A DNA stretch of 28,102 nt from Betaproteobacteria bacterium (GTDB taxonomy: Bacteria > Pseudomonadota > Gammaproteobacteria > Burkholderiales > SG8-41): NCBI GenBank assembly GCA_025363575.1, contig JANYDM010000011.1, positions 1-28,102 of the forward strand, read 5' to 3'. Both the position numbers and the translations under genes were made by a program. Positions 15,633 to 24,973 of this stretch are shown here, one piece after another. How positions within the stretch are numbered: the first letter of the stretch is position 1; each line of letters opens with the position of its first letter. Below the pieces are notes generated by a model. That model did no database searches. It worked only from the letters and a program-made list of their open reading frames with translations, and was not told the DNA's origin.

Positions 15633-16607
15633 TTATTCGGCTTTGATGCCGACAGTCTTGACAACCTGCGACCAGCGCGCCGTTTCCGCCTTGAGAAACG
15701 CCACGAACTGCTCGGGCGTGTTGGTGCCGCCGTCTATCATCGAACTCTCGAAGCGCTCTTTAACGCCCGGCGCCTGAATCGCCGTCGCGATTTCCTTATT
15801 GAGCAGGGCCACCACCGGCTTCGGCGTGCCCGCCGGCGCGAGAATGCCGTACCAGTTGGCGACGCGGTAATCAGCAACGCCCGACTCCTCAAACGTAGGC
15901 ACGTCCGGAATCAGGGCGGACCTTTTCGCGGCGGACAGCGCGAGCGCGCGCAGCCGTCCGGTGTTCACCAGCGGGATCGCCGCGCCGACCGGCGTGAAAA
16001 TGCACACGATCTGTCCCGCCACTGCGTCCGTCAGCGCCGGCCCGTTGCCTTTGTACGGCACATGCACGAGCTTGACGCCGGCGCGCAATTGAAAAAGTTC
16101 GCCCGCCACGTGGCTGACAGTACCGGTACCGCCCGATGCCATCGTGATCTTGCCGGGATCTTTTTTGGCCGCCGCGATGAAATCGCCGACTGACTGGTAC
16201 GGCGCTTTCGCATAGACGGCGAGCACGACGGGGGCGGTGGCGACCAGCGTCACCGGCTCGAAATCTTTCACCGGATCGTACTGAACGGACGGATACACGT
16301 ACGGATTGATGACGTGCGGCGCGTCGGACAGGATGAGCGTATAGCCGTCGGGCGGCGACTTCGCGACCAGCTCGGTGCCGACGATTCCAGAAGCGCCCGC
16401 GCGATTCTCGACGAATACGGTTTTGCCGAGCTGCTCGCTCAACCGCGCCGCGAGCAAGCGCGCGACCAGATCATTGCCGCCGCCCGCGGAGTAGGCAACG
16501 ACGATACGGATGGAGCGGCTCGGATAATCGTCGGCGGCCCCGCACGGGGACGCCAGCGACAACATGCAAAGTACGGCCACGGCCGCGAGCTTTATCGACA
16601 TCGTCAT
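15633..16607 (-). CDS. Bug/TctC family tripartite tricarboxylate transporter receptor
   Basis: A 324-residue receptor with signal peptide MTMSIKLAAVAVLCMLSLAS up to about CGA at 24. Bug motifs: SIRIVVAYSAGGGNDLVAR, VFVENRAGASGIVG, PDGYTLILSDAPH, YDPVKDFEPVT, VHVPYKGNGPALTDAVAG and VPTFEESGVADY. It is strikingly similar along its length to the receptor at 21442-22458, for example GGTG(T/S)xSHxAxExFQLRxGV and WYGILAPAGT. It has an AGGAG ribosome site seven bases before the ATG. It is the last gene of the minus-strand CoA operon, 49 bp after the SucD-like gene, so its ligand is probably the acid activated by that ligase. Confidence 0.92.
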   Translation of the reverse strand: MTMSIKLAAVAVLCMLSLASPCGAADDYPSRSIRIVVAYSAGGGNDLVARLLAARLSEQLGKTVFVENRAGASGIVGTELVAKSPPDGYTLILSDAPHVINPYVYPSVQYDPVKDFEPVTLVATAPVVLAVYAKAPYQSVGDFIAAAKKDPGKITMASGGTGTVSHVAGELFQLRAGVKLVHVPYKGNGPALTDAVAGQIVCIFTPVGAAIPLVNTGRLRALALSAAKRSALIPDVPTFEESGVADYRVANWYGILAPAGTPKPVVALLNKEIATAIQAPGVKERFESSMIDGGTNTPEQFVAFLKAETARWSQVVKTVGIKAE

Positions 16608-16656
16608 GCAAGTCTCCTAGTCTATGCTTCCATGCGTCAAAACCCGTCGTGCGAGC

Positions 16657-17538
16657 CTAACGTGCTATCGACATTGCTCTGGCCATTGCCGGGACGATTT
16701 CCGTCAGCAGCGCCGCCGTTTCACAGCCGGCGTCGCTGAAGGCACGCAATTTTTCTTTGGCCGTGGTCGGCGCGCCCGCGATAGAGCTGATCGCACCGGC
16801 GTGGCCGAGCCGCTTCTCCGGCGGTGCGTGCTGCGCGGTAATATAGGCGATCACCGGTTTCTTCATGGTCTTCGCCATCTCCGCGGCTGCATACTCAAGG
16901 GAGCCGCCCGGCTCGCCAATCAAAACGATGGCGTCCGTTTCAGCGTCCAATTCAAAGAGCGGCAGTACGTCCGCATAGCTGGTGCCGAGCACGCGGTCGC
17001 CACCGAGGCAAACCACCGAGCTCTCGCCCATGCCATTGCGCTGCAGGTTGTCGATCACTTCGTACGACAGCGTGCCGCTTTTCGACACGATACCGATGCG
17101 TCCGGCGACGACGTTGACGTCATTGATGTCGGCGAGATTGGCTTTGCCCGGGCTGATGACGCCGGCGGAGTTTGGGCCCAGCAGACGCATGCCGCGAGCC
17201 AGCGCGTAGGCGCGCATGCGGACCGCATCGTGCAGCGGCACGTTTTCGGAATACAGCACCATCAGCTTGATGCCCGCCTCTATCGTTTCGAGCACGGCAT
17301 CGAGCGCGCGCTCCGTCGGCACCGCGCTCAAGACCGCATCCGCGCCGGTGCGCGCGACCGCCTCGTGCATCGTGTTGAAAACCGGCACGCCCTCGACGCT
17401 TGTACCCCCCTTGCCCGGAGACACGCCGCCTACCAGGGGCGTGCCGTGCTTGATCATGCGCTGCGCATAACTGCGTCCGGTGGCGCCGGTGATGCCCTGG
17501 ATCAATATGCGTGAATTGCGGTCGACGAGTATGGACAT
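16657..17538 (-). CDS. SucD-like acyl-CoA ligase alpha subunit
   Basis: A 293-residue homologue of succinyl-CoA synthetase alpha. The CoA-binding Rossmann part has LIQGITGATGRSYAQ and VGGVSPGKGG, the central part has GPNSAGVISPG and SKSGTLSYEV, and the active-site histidine is His246 in LGHAGAI, at the same number as in E. coli SucD. It would form acyl-CoA from acid, CoA and ATP through a phosphohistidine. It lies in a catabolic operon rather than with sucAB, so a different acid, such as malate, itaconate or a branched dicarboxylate, is possible. I chose the ATG at 17538 (MSILVDRNSR) with GAAGAG upstream; it follows the beta-subunit stop by 10 bp. Confidence 0.88.
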   Translation of the reverse strand: MSILVDRNSRILIQGITGATGRSYAQRMIKHGTPLVGGVSPGKGGTSVEGVPVFNTMHEAVARTGADAVLSAVPTERALDAVLETIEAGIKLMVLYSENVPLHDAVRMRAYALARGMRLLGPNSAGVISPGKANLADINDVNVVAGRIGIVSKSGTLSYEVIDNLQRNGMGESSVVCLGGDRVLGTSYADVLPLFELDAETDAIVLIGEPGGSLEYAAAEMAKTMKKPVIAYITAQHAPPEKRLGHAGAISSIAGAPTTAKEKLRAFSDAGCETAALLTEIVPAMARAMSIAR

Positions 17539-17548
17539 GCGGCGCTCT

Positions 17549-18688
17549 TCAATTCGCAATCGCAGCAGGCTGTGTCCGCGGCGCGGCTTTTGCGCGATCG
17601 ACCGCGAGCGCGCACGCTTCCTCGAAACCGTTGGTCAGCGTGCATTCGCAGCCTTTGAGGATCGTGCGCGCCTCCTGCTCCATTTCGCCGCGAAACCTCA
17701 CTACGATTTTGCAGCTTTGCGGCAGCCATCCGCGCTCCTGGACCAGCATCAGCCCCTTGGCAATCGTGTCCAGAGGACGGAACTGAAAATAAACGTTCAG
17801 CAGAAGCACGGCCGGCTGCTGCTTGCCGACGAGCTGGATGATTTCGGCGATGCGCTCCGGACCGTGCGCCATCGCCCCATGCAGCTCGACCAGCGCGCCA
17901 ACCTTGCCGCCCAGCGCAATAATCTGATCGAGCGTCGCCATCGTCATGCCGGCGCCGTTCATGATCGCCGCGATATTGCCGTGGAGCTCAATGCCGATAG
18001 TGCCGAGCTTGCGCGCGGCGATCTCGAAAGGCGTGCCGTCGAAACTGTGCGGGCGCGCCGCATGCCGGTAGGCAGCGTCTTCGTCGAGCACGCACTTGGC
18101 ATCGGCAGCCACAATCGTGCTGTCCTCGAGCAACGCGAGCGGATTGATTTCGAGGAGTTCAGCGTCTTCGGTTACCAGCGCCGCGTAGAGACTGGCAATT
18201 GCCTCGCGCAGGCCCGCGCGCGCCGCCTCCGGCGGCGCGAGGAAACGCACGATCTCGTCGAGCATGAAGGGCCTGAGCCCCAGCAGCGGATCGATCGGCC
18301 TTTTCAATATTTTTTCGGCGGCCACTGTTTCGATTTCGACGCCGCCTTCGCGGCTCGCGAGTATCACTGGCACGCCGAGATCGCGGTCGACCATCGCGCA
18401 CAGATAATATTCGCCGGCTATTGCCAGGCGCTCTTCGATATAGACCGCGGCGACTTTCGCCGTGCCAAGCGTAGCACCCAGCATTTTCTGCGCTGCGGCC
18501 TGAGCGTCCCCGGGGTTGTCCGCGAACTGGATGCCGCCGGCCTTGCCGCGGCCGCCGGCAAGCACCTGCGCCTTGACGACGAGCCGCCCCCCGGACTGCG
18601 GCATCGCGGGAAAGAGCGCGCCGCGTGGAATGCGCATGCCGTTGCGCGCCAGCAAGCTCTTGCCTTCATGCTCGAGCAAACGTATCAC
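17549..18688 (-). CDS. SucC-like acyl-CoA ligase beta subunit, divergent
   Basis: A 379-residue homologue of succinyl-CoA synthetase beta. The ATP-grasp domain is recognisable: LLEHEGKSLLARNGMRIP, VVKAQVLAGGRGKAGG at 37-52, REGGVEIE, LLEINPLAL and HGNIAAIMNGAGMTMATLD. In the C-terminal domain the family's DVGGGA loop reads VELHGAM, and NIFGGIVRCD reads NVYFQFRPLD, so glycine-rich residues that serve the phosphohistidine site are missing. The enzyme may be specialised or impaired. The start is GTG at 18688 with a weak ribosome site; the upstream crotonase stop is 6 bp away. It is coupled in order beta then alpha, as in sucCD. Confidence 0.86.
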   Translation of the reverse strand: MIRLLEHEGKSLLARNGMRIPRGALFPAMPQSGGRLVVKAQVLAGGRGKAGGIQFADNPGDAQAAAQKMLGATLGTAKVAAVYIEERLAIAGEYYLCAMVDRDLGVPVILASREGGVEIETVAAEKILKRPIDPLLGLRPFMLDEIVRFLAPPEAARAGLREAIASLYAALVTEDAELLEINPLALLEDSTIVAADAKCVLDEDAAYRHAARPHSFDGTPFEIAARKLGTIGIELHGNIAAIMNGAGMTMATLDQIIALGGKVGALVELHGAMAHGPERIAEIIQLVGKQQPAVLLLNVYFQFRPLDTIAKGLMLVQERGWLPQSCKIVVRFRGEMEQEARTILKGCECTLTNGFEEACALAVDRAKAAPRTQPAAIAN

Positions 18689-18694
18689 GAAGGT

Positions 18695-19540
18695 TTATTG
18701 CTTCGACGTGTCCCAGGGCTCGAACGGATCGTACTGCAGGTCGATCCAGTCACCCGTAAATCTGGGCTCGCGTTTTTCGAGGAAAGCTTTCGGGCCTTCG
18801 CGCGCGTCCGCGTGGAACATGAGCTCGACATTGCACAGTATCTGGTGCTCGACGCCCTTGACCGGATCGCAGGCTAGCCCCTGATTGCGTGCGTTCTTGA
18901 TCGCGCCCATGGCAGCCGTCGGCCCTTTCGCCAGCCGCGCCGCGAATTCATAGGTCTTCGCTTCGAGCTCTTTTTCCGGATAAATTTTGTAGATGAAGCC
19001 GAGCTTGTCCGCATCCTGCGCGCTCAGCGTCTCTCCCAGCAGCAGCAATTCAGTTGCCTTGCTCAGCCCCACATGGCGCGGCAGCAAGTACACGCAACCT
19101 CCGCCCATACCGCGCTTGATGTAAGCGGCAGCAAATTTCGCGCCCTGCCCCACAATGCGGAAATCGCACGCCAACGCGATGTCGAACCCGCCGCCGTAAG
19201 CATAGCCCTCGACCATTGCGACCACCGGCTTGCGCATCGTCATGATGTCGATCAGCAAGCGCGGATAACCGGTGCGCAGGCGCGTGTGCAGGTCGGGCTG
19301 GCCGAATTCGAACCGCTCTTCCTTCGAATGGTGCAGGTCATCGCCGGCGCAAAAGTTGCCGCCGCCGCCGCGGATCACAATGGCGCGCACCTCGTGGTCG
19401 CGACGCGCCTCCTCGAGCCGGTCGATCATGTCGATGATCATCGACGGGATCATCGCGTTGCGCTTTTTCGGACGGTCTATCGTGATCGTCGCGATGCCGT
19501 TCTTCTTCTCGTACATGATCAGATCGTTTTTGCCGGACAT
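18695..19540 (-). CDS. Crotonase-family protein A (enoyl-CoA hydratase/isomerase fold)
   Basis: A 281-residue crotonase. Oxyanion-hole elements are present: NFCAGDDL near 61-68 and the glycine in YAYGGGFDIALACDF. The second catalytic Glu of classic hydratases is kept (KATELLLLG), but the first, normally in a GQPE motif, is replaced by Tyr in AAAYIKRGMGGG. Ordinary hydration is therefore doubtful, and isomerase, hydrolase, lyase or C-C bond chemistry on a CoA thioester is possible. Its near twin at 20602-21435 has the same change. The C terminus ends in WIDLQYDPFEPWD. GGAGG precedes the ATG. It is the second gene of the operon 20390 to 15633. Confidence 0.9.
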   Translation of the reverse strand: MSGKNDLIMYEKKNGIATITIDRPKKRNAMIPSMIIDMIDRLEEARRDHEVRAIVIRGGGGNFCAGDDLHHSKEERFEFGQPDLHTRLRTGYPRLLIDIMTMRKPVVAMVEGYAYGGGFDIALACDFRIVGQGAKFAAAYIKRGMGGGCVYLLPRHVGLSKATELLLLGETLSAQDADKLGFIYKIYPEKELEAKTYEFAARLAKGPTAAMGAIKNARNQGLACDPVKGVEHQILCNVELMFHADAREGPKAFLEKREPRFTGDWIDLQYDPFEPWDTSKQ

Positions 19541-19574
19541 TTGAGCTGCGCCTCCGTAGGTTTAGGTGCTGCGA

Positions 19575-20390
19575 TTATCTGCTCTTGCGCTTCTGCTTCG
19601 TTTTTTGTTTTTGTCCGGCGGGCGCATTGCGCTTGCGCCGCACCTCGAAGAAATCTTCCATCTTGTGCTGCGGCTCGCGTGTCGCGAAGCTCGTATGGTG
19701 GCGCTCGCTCGCGACACCGAAGGCCTTGTCGAAGCCGGGCTGGGTCGCCTCGCGCATCAGTTGCTTGTTGAGCCGCATGGCGACCGGCGGCTTTGCGGCC
19801 AGACTTTGCGCCGCCGCAATGGCGGACGACAGGACTTCCTCCTGTGGAACGATGCGATGCAGCAGCCCGAGCCGCTCGCACTCGATGGCGCTGATCATGC
19901 GGCCGGTCAGAATCAGTTCGGTCGCGCGCGAAAGGCCGACGATCTCGCGCAGGATCCAGAAGCCGAGCGCGCTGAGGATGCCCGAATTGATTTCGGGCTG
20001 TCCCATCGTGATCTTGTCGTGGCCGATCCGATAGTCCGTCAGCAGCACGACCTGAAACGCCGAGCCCGCGGCAAGTCCGTTCAACGCGCAGACGACGGGG
20101 ATATCGAGCCGGCGCACGGCCTCATATAGAATCCGCCATTCCTCGACCCACAGCTTGGCGCGCGCGGGGTCGAACTTGCGCGCCTCGTCGAGGTCCTGGC
20201 CGGCGCAGAAAGCCTGCTTGCCGGCGCCCGTCAAAACGACAGCGCCCACGCGCGGGGATTTCTTCACCGCGGCCAATGCTTTGAGCAGCTCGTTGCGCAT
20301 CGGCATGTGCCACGCGTTCATGACCTGTGGACGGTGGAGCGTGATGACCTCCACCGCACCCACGCGCTGGATCTTGATGAATTTGTACAA
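19575..20390 (-). CDS. Crotonase-family protein B, lysine-rich tail
   Basis: A 271-residue enoyl-CoA hydratase/isomerase. Both classic glutamates are present, one in MGQPEINSG and one in RATELILTG, and the oxyanion hole is formed by AFCAGQDL and the glycines of NGLAAGSAFQ. It is thus a plausible syn-hydratase for an enoyl-CoA. The last 21 or so residues are strikingly basic (KRNAPAGQKQKTKQKRKSR), beyond the usual end of the fold. The start is TTG at 20390 with GGGAG seven bases upstream; no in-frame ATG precedes it. It is first in the minus-strand operon, 34 bp before crotonase A. Confidence 0.87.
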   Translation of the reverse strand: MYKFIKIQRVGAVEVITLHRPQVMNAWHMPMRNELLKALAAVKKSPRVGAVVLTGAGKQAFCAGQDLDEARKFDPARAKLWVEEWRILYEAVRRLDIPVVCALNGLAAGSAFQVVLLTDYRIGHDKITMGQPEINSGILSALGFWILREIVGLSRATELILTGRMISAIECERLGLLHRIVPQEEVLSSAIAAAQSLAAKPPVAMRLNKQLMREATQPGFDKAFGVASERHHTSFATREPQHKMEDFFEVRRKRNAPAGQKQKTKQKRKSR

Positions 20391-20455
20391 ATGACTCTCC
20401 CGGGCCGCGCATCGTTACGCCGCGGCGCATCAACATACGTACGATTTACGTAAAG

Positions 20456-20472
20456 CTATCAGCAATTGATAG
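20456..20472. promoter_or_regulatory. Inverted repeat in the divergent crotonase intergenic region
   Basis: CTATCA (20456-20461) and TGATAG (20467-20472) are perfect 6-bp arms around GCAAT. The site lies upstream of the minus-strand operon beginning at 20390, in a region that also contains TACGT-type short symmetric words. It is a candidate operator for a catabolic regulator; no regulator gene is in the window. Confidence 0.35.
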
Positions 20473-20510
20473 GGCTGGCAATTCACCTTCCCTGCGCGCC
20501 CTCCCAGCGT

Positions 20511-20543
20511 CGCGCCGGTTGCCGGCGCGGACCGTCTTACAAT
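20511..20543 (+). promoter_or_regulatory. Palindrome and -10 box before crotonase A'
   Basis: CGCGCCGG (20511-20518) and CCGGCGCG (20522-20529) form a perfect 8-bp inverted repeat around TTG. TACAAT (20538-20543) matches the -10 consensus at five of six positions and lies 58 bp before the ATG. No good -35 is visible; the palindrome covers its place, so a bound regulator could act there. Confidence 0.38.
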
Positions 20544-20601
20544 AGCACTTCGTCGCGCGACCGCGTTTCCCGCGGCCGGCGCCCAACCAAGGAGACCCGC
20601 A

Positions 20602-21435
20602 ATGTCCGACGGACTGATTCAGTATGACGTTAAAAAGAAGATCGCCACCATCACAATGGATCGGCCCAGGAAATACAACGCGCTGATCCCGACCATGATC
20701 ATGGACCTGTGCGATGCGCTCGAACGCGCCCGTCAGGACCATGGCGTGCGTGCCATCGTCCTGCGCGGCGCTGGCGGCAATTACTGCGCGGGCGACGACC
20801 TGCATCCGGAGGAACGCTTCAAGTACGGCGACCCCGACCTGCACACGCGCATGAAAACGGGTTATCCGCGTCTCGTCGTGGAGATCATGAATCTGCGCAA
20901 GCCTGTCATCGCGCTGGTCGAAGGCTACGCAGTCGGAGCGGGTTTCGATATCGCGCTCGCCTGCGATTTCCGCATGGCGTCGAGCAAGGCGCGTCTCGCT
21001 TCGATTTACGTCAAGCGCGGCATGGGCGGCGGCTGCGCTTATCTCTTGCCGCGTTTCGTCGGACTCGGCAAGGCCACCGAGCTCCTGTTGCTCGGCGACT
21101 TCATCGAAATCGACGAAGCCCAGCGTTTGAATCTCGTGACCAAGGTTTACGCCGACGCCGAGCTCGAAGCCAAGACCTACGAATTCGCCGCGCGCATGGC
21201 GAAAGGCCCGACCGCCGCCATCGGTGCGATCAAGAACGCGCGCAACCAGGGGCTTGCCTGCGATCCGGTCAAGGGCGTCGAGCATCAGATCCTGTGCAAC
21301 GTCGAGCTCATGTTCCACAAGGACGCGCGCGAGGGCCCGCAGGCATTCCTCGAAAAACGCGAGCCCAATTTCACCGCGGAATGGATCGACCTGCAGTACG
21401 ACTCGTTCAAGCCGTACGACGTGTCGCGCACCTGA
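20602..21435 (+). CDS. Crotonase-family protein A' (paralogue of protein A)
   Basis: A 277-residue crotonase, very close to the one at 18695-19540. Long blocks are nearly identical, for instance GAIKNARNQGLACDPVKG and VEHQILCNVELMFH. The oxyanion hole has NYCAGDDL and VGAGFDIALACDF. As in its twin, the first catalytic Glu position is Tyr (ASIYVKRGMGGG), while the Glu in KATELLLLG is kept. The shared change argues for a specialised conserved reaction rather than decay. AAGGAGA precedes the ATG. It is transcribed alone on the plus strand between two minus-strand operons and ends 6 bp from the convergent Bug receptor. Confidence 0.9.
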   Translation: MSDGLIQYDVKKKIATITMDRPRKYNALIPTMIMDLCDALERARQDHGVRAIVLRGAGGNYCAGDDLHPEERFKYGDPDLHTRMKTGYPRLVVEIMNLRKPVIALVEGYAVGAGFDIALACDFRMASSKARLASIYVKRGMGGGCAYLLPRFVGLGKATELLLLGDFIEIDEAQRLNLVTKVYADAELEAKTYEFAARMAKGPTAAIGAIKNARNQGLACDPVKGVEHQILCNVELMFHKDAREGPQAFLEKREPNFTAEWIDLQYDSFKPYDVSRT

Positions 21436-21441
21436 AGGCGG

Positions 21442-22458
<1,017 letters not shown>

Positions 22459-22490
22459 TTGCATCTCCCCGTATAGCACCGGTTACCAAT

Positions 22491-23449
22491 CTACTGCATC
22501 TCGATCTTCGCCGAGCGCACTATCTCCGCGTAGAGCTTGACGTCCGCGTGGAAGACCTTGCGGAACTCTTCCGGCGGGTCGCCGCGCGGCTCGTAGCCGC
22601 CGGCGACAAAGTACTCGCGCAGCTTCGGCTCTTTCAGCGCTTCGCGGATGGCCGCATATAACTTGTCGACGATGGCGGCCGGCGTGCGGGCCGGCGCGAA
22701 CCAGGCATGCCAGCCCGAATCGAAACGGTAGCCGGGCACGCCGGCCTCTGCGATCGTCGGCACGTCCGGCAGCGACGCGACACGCGTTGCGCCGGTGAAT
22801 CCCAGCGCGCGCAGCTTGCCGGCTTTGACGTGCGAGGCGCCGACCGCGACCGCCGGAAATGTTAACTGCACTTCGCCGCCGAGCACCGCGTTCAGCGCCG
22901 GCCCGCCGCCTTTGTACGGCACATGCAGAAGCCTGATGCCCGTTTTTGTCGCGAACAGCTCGGCAGCGAGATGCTGGCCGTTGCCGATGCCGGCGTGCTG
23001 TAGCGCAGGTCGCCCGCCTTCGCGAGCGCGATCAATTCCTTTACCGATTGCGCCGGCACGGTTGGATTGACGGTCAGCAGGTAGCCGAGGCCGAACGCGA
23101 AGTTCGTGATCGGCGCGAAATCTTTTTCGCTGTCGTACGGAAGTTTCTTGTACATGCCCGCGTTGACGACAAAAGCGATCGACGTGCCGAGCAGCGTATA
23201 ACCGTTGGGCGCCGCCTTGGCGACCAGATCGGCGCCGACGATGCCGTTGGCGCCGCCGCGATTGTCGATGACGATAGGCTGCGCGAGCTGCGCCTCGACC
23301 TGGCGCGCCAGCACGCGCGCGAACGAATCGACGTTGCCGCCGGGCGGGAACGGCACGATCAGGCGCAGCGGGCGATCGGGGAACGATTGCGCGGAAGCGC
23401 TTTGCGCAAATGCCAGCGCACTTATCATCGCAATGATTCTAGTTTGCAT
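22491..23449 (-). pseudogene. Bug/TctC family receptor with a one-base frameshift
   Basis: The first part (from MQTRIIAMISALAFAQSASA, signal peptide, AAGGAGA before the ATG) reads as a normal Bug receptor through SFPDRPLRLIVPFPPGG, VIDNRGGANGIVG, APNGYTLLG and DLRYSTP. At about 22990-22993 one G appears to be missing from the minus-strand CCGG; restoring it gives STPGIGNGQHLAAELF and joins the other frame, which continues HVPYKGGGPALNAVLGG to the stop at 22491. Restored, the protein would be about 319 residues, normal for the family. Everything else is intact, so a recent mutation or a base-calling error is more likely than an old pseudogene. It is the middle of three receptor genes. Confidence 0.85.
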
Positions 23450-23484
23450 CCGTCTCCTTCTGCGCGGCCCGCCCCGCCGCGAAG

Positions 23485-24459
23485 CTACTCGGCTTTTATT
23501 TTCGCCTCGCGCACGACCTTGCTCCACAACGCGACCTGGCTGCGAATATAGTCGCCGCAGGCTTCGGCCGTACCGCCGGCGATCTGCACGTCCTGGCTTT
23601 GGAACAGCTTGCGCACTTCCGCCGTCGCGAGTATGCGATTGATCTCGGCATTGAGCTTCACCAGCACGTCTTTGGGCGTAGCGACCGGCGCCACCGCGCC
23701 CCACCAGGTATTTGCCTCAAATCCGCTGACGCCCGCCTCGCTCATCGTCTGCACATCGGGCAGCGTTTCGATGCGCCTGGGCGCGGTCACCGCCAGCGCG
23801 CGCAATCTGCCGGACTGCACGTGCGGCAGGCCGTTGGGGAGATTCGCAAACATGATGGGGACCTGCCCGCCGAGCAAATCGACCATCGCCGGCCCGTTGC
23901 CCTTATACGGCACGTGCACGAGCGACGTTTTGGTCAGCGATTTAAATAGCTCCATGAAGAGATGCGCCGACGAGCCGTTGCTGGTCGAGGCATAGAGCAG
24001 CGTAGCGGGCCTGGCTTTCGCGGCATCAATGAGTTCGCCCACCGTTTTGTACGGCGTCCCCGCATTGGCCACCAGCAGCGACGGCGCGTAGCCGATGTAG
24101 CTGAGAGGGGCGAAATCCCTGACGACGTCCGTTTTCGACGCCGGATACAAGGCGTTCATGACTGAGAACGGGAACGACACGACGAGTATCGTATAGCCGT
24201 CCGGCACTGACTTGGCGACAAGCTCGGTACCGATAACCGTGCCGGCACCGGGTTTGTTGTCGGCGTAAGAGCCCGGCGCGAAACCGTCGTTGAAGCCCTG
24301 CACAAGCACGCGAGTCGCGACATCGTTGAAGCCGCCCGGCGGATAGGGCACAACGACCCTGATGCCCTTGTTGGGAAAAGGCTGGCCAAGCGGCTGGCCA
24401 AGCGGCTGGCCAAACGCCGTCGTCGCCGCGCACAAGACGACGGCCGCCAATCCGCGCAT
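23485..24459 (-). CDS. Bug/TctC family receptor with GQPL repeats after the signal
   Basis: A 324-residue receptor. The signal peptide MRGLAAVVLCAATTAFG is followed by GQPLGQPLGQPF from 12-bp repeats, then NKGIRVVVPYPPGGFNDVATR, ADNKPGAGTVIG, VPDGYTILVVSFPF, VHVPYKGNGPAMVDLLGG and VQTMSEAGVSGF. The mature part diverges from the other receptors here (YIGYAPSLLVAN), so its ligand probably differs. I chose the ATG at 24459 with AAGAG upstream; a GTG three codons earlier is open. It follows the CMD-like gene by 11 bp and precedes the frameshifted receptor by 35 bp. Confidence 0.91.
   Translation of the reverse strand: MRGLAAVVLCAATTAFGQPLGQPLGQPFPNKGIRVVVPYPPGGFNDVATRVLVQGFNDGFAPGSYADNKPGAGTVIGTELVAKSVPDGYTILVVSFPFSVMNALYPASKTDVVRDFAPLSYIGYAPSLLVANAGTPYKTVGELIDAAKARPATLLYASTSNGSSAHLFMELFKSLTKTSLVHVPYKGNGPAMVDLLGGQVPIMFANLPNGLPHVQSGRLRALAVTAPRRIETLPDVQTMSEAGVSGFEANTWWGAVAPVATPKDVLVKLNAEINRILATAEVRKLFQSQDVQIAGGTAEACGDYIRSQVALWSKVVREAKIKAE
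24381..24414. repeat. 12-bp tandem repeats at the signal peptide/mature junction
   Basis: GCTGGCCAAGCG is present twice in full and a third time as ten bases with one change at the end. It encodes GQPL units just after the probable signal peptidase site of the receptor 23485-24459. Changes in copy number would keep the frame. Confidence 0.85.
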
Positions 24460-24470
24460 CGCGGACACTC

Positions 24471-24887
24471 TTACTCGCGCTTTTTTTTCTTTTTCTTGTC
24501 GCCGGCGGGTTTCCAGTCGGTGACCTGCATGAGAATGTTGATCGCCTGGCGAAATGGCGGCGAGCCTACCGGCGTCAACGCTGTCTCCAGCGCCTCGAGC
24601 AGCTCCTGCTCGGTGCAACCCAGACGCAGCGCGCGTTCCATATGCGGCTTGACGCCCCACATGCGCGACTGGCCTATCATCGCTGCGATCGCGACCAGCT
24701 CGCGGTACTTGGCCGGCAGCTGCTTGCCTTTAGTCGGGAACCCTTCGTGCAGCAGAGAGAGGCCGGACAGCCGGTTATACGCATCGAGGAAGACCGGGTC
24801 TTTCTCGGCGAGGTATTCCCATTCCGGATAACTGTAACCGCGTGTCTTGGCCAGCCGTTTGGCGACTTGCGCCGGTTTTTCCTTCAA
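24471..24887 (-). CDS. Carboxymuconolactone decarboxylase-like protein
   Basis: A 138-residue all-helical protein resembling the CMD/AhpD superfamily: LPAKYRELVAIAAMIGQ, the HMERALRLGCTEQELLEAL block with the conserved His, and a C-terminal helix with FRQAINIL. The AhpD CxxC is absent; only one Cys lies in this block, so peroxidase activity is unlikely and a CMD-like lyase or unknown role is better. The protein ends in DKKKKKKRE, partly from a run of eight As. I chose the TTG at 24887 because GGGGGAG lies six bases upstream; an ATG at 24950 is open but has no ribosome site. It is first in the operon of three Bug receptors. Confidence 0.78.
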   Translation of the reverse strand: MKEKPAQVAKRLAKTRGYSYPEWEYLAEKDPVFLDAYNRLSGLSLLHEGFPTKGKQLPAKYRELVAIAAMIGQSRMWGVKPHMERALRLGCTEQELLEALETALTPVGSPPFRQAINILMQVTDWKPAGDKKKKKKRE

Positions 24888-24973
24888 GTTGCTCTCCCCC
24901 GTCGTTGATGTGGTCGGACAAATGCCGCCGCGCGGCATGCATCTTATCAAACCCGGGGAACGCCCGCTCCGGC

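Noticed and set aside
17480..18877. 465-codon plus-strand open frame
   Set aside because: Antisense shadow of the SucC/SucD-like genes; length alone is explained by GC-rich third positions.
20446..21318. Minus-strand open frame opposite crotonase A'
   Set aside because: Shadow of a gene with full crotonase motifs and a good ribosome site; its sequence mirrors the same shadow over crotonase A.
22491..23449. Programmed frameshift in the Bug receptor
   Set aside because: No slippery heptamer or stimulatory structure is apparent and the family does not use frameshifting; mutation or sequencing error is simpler.
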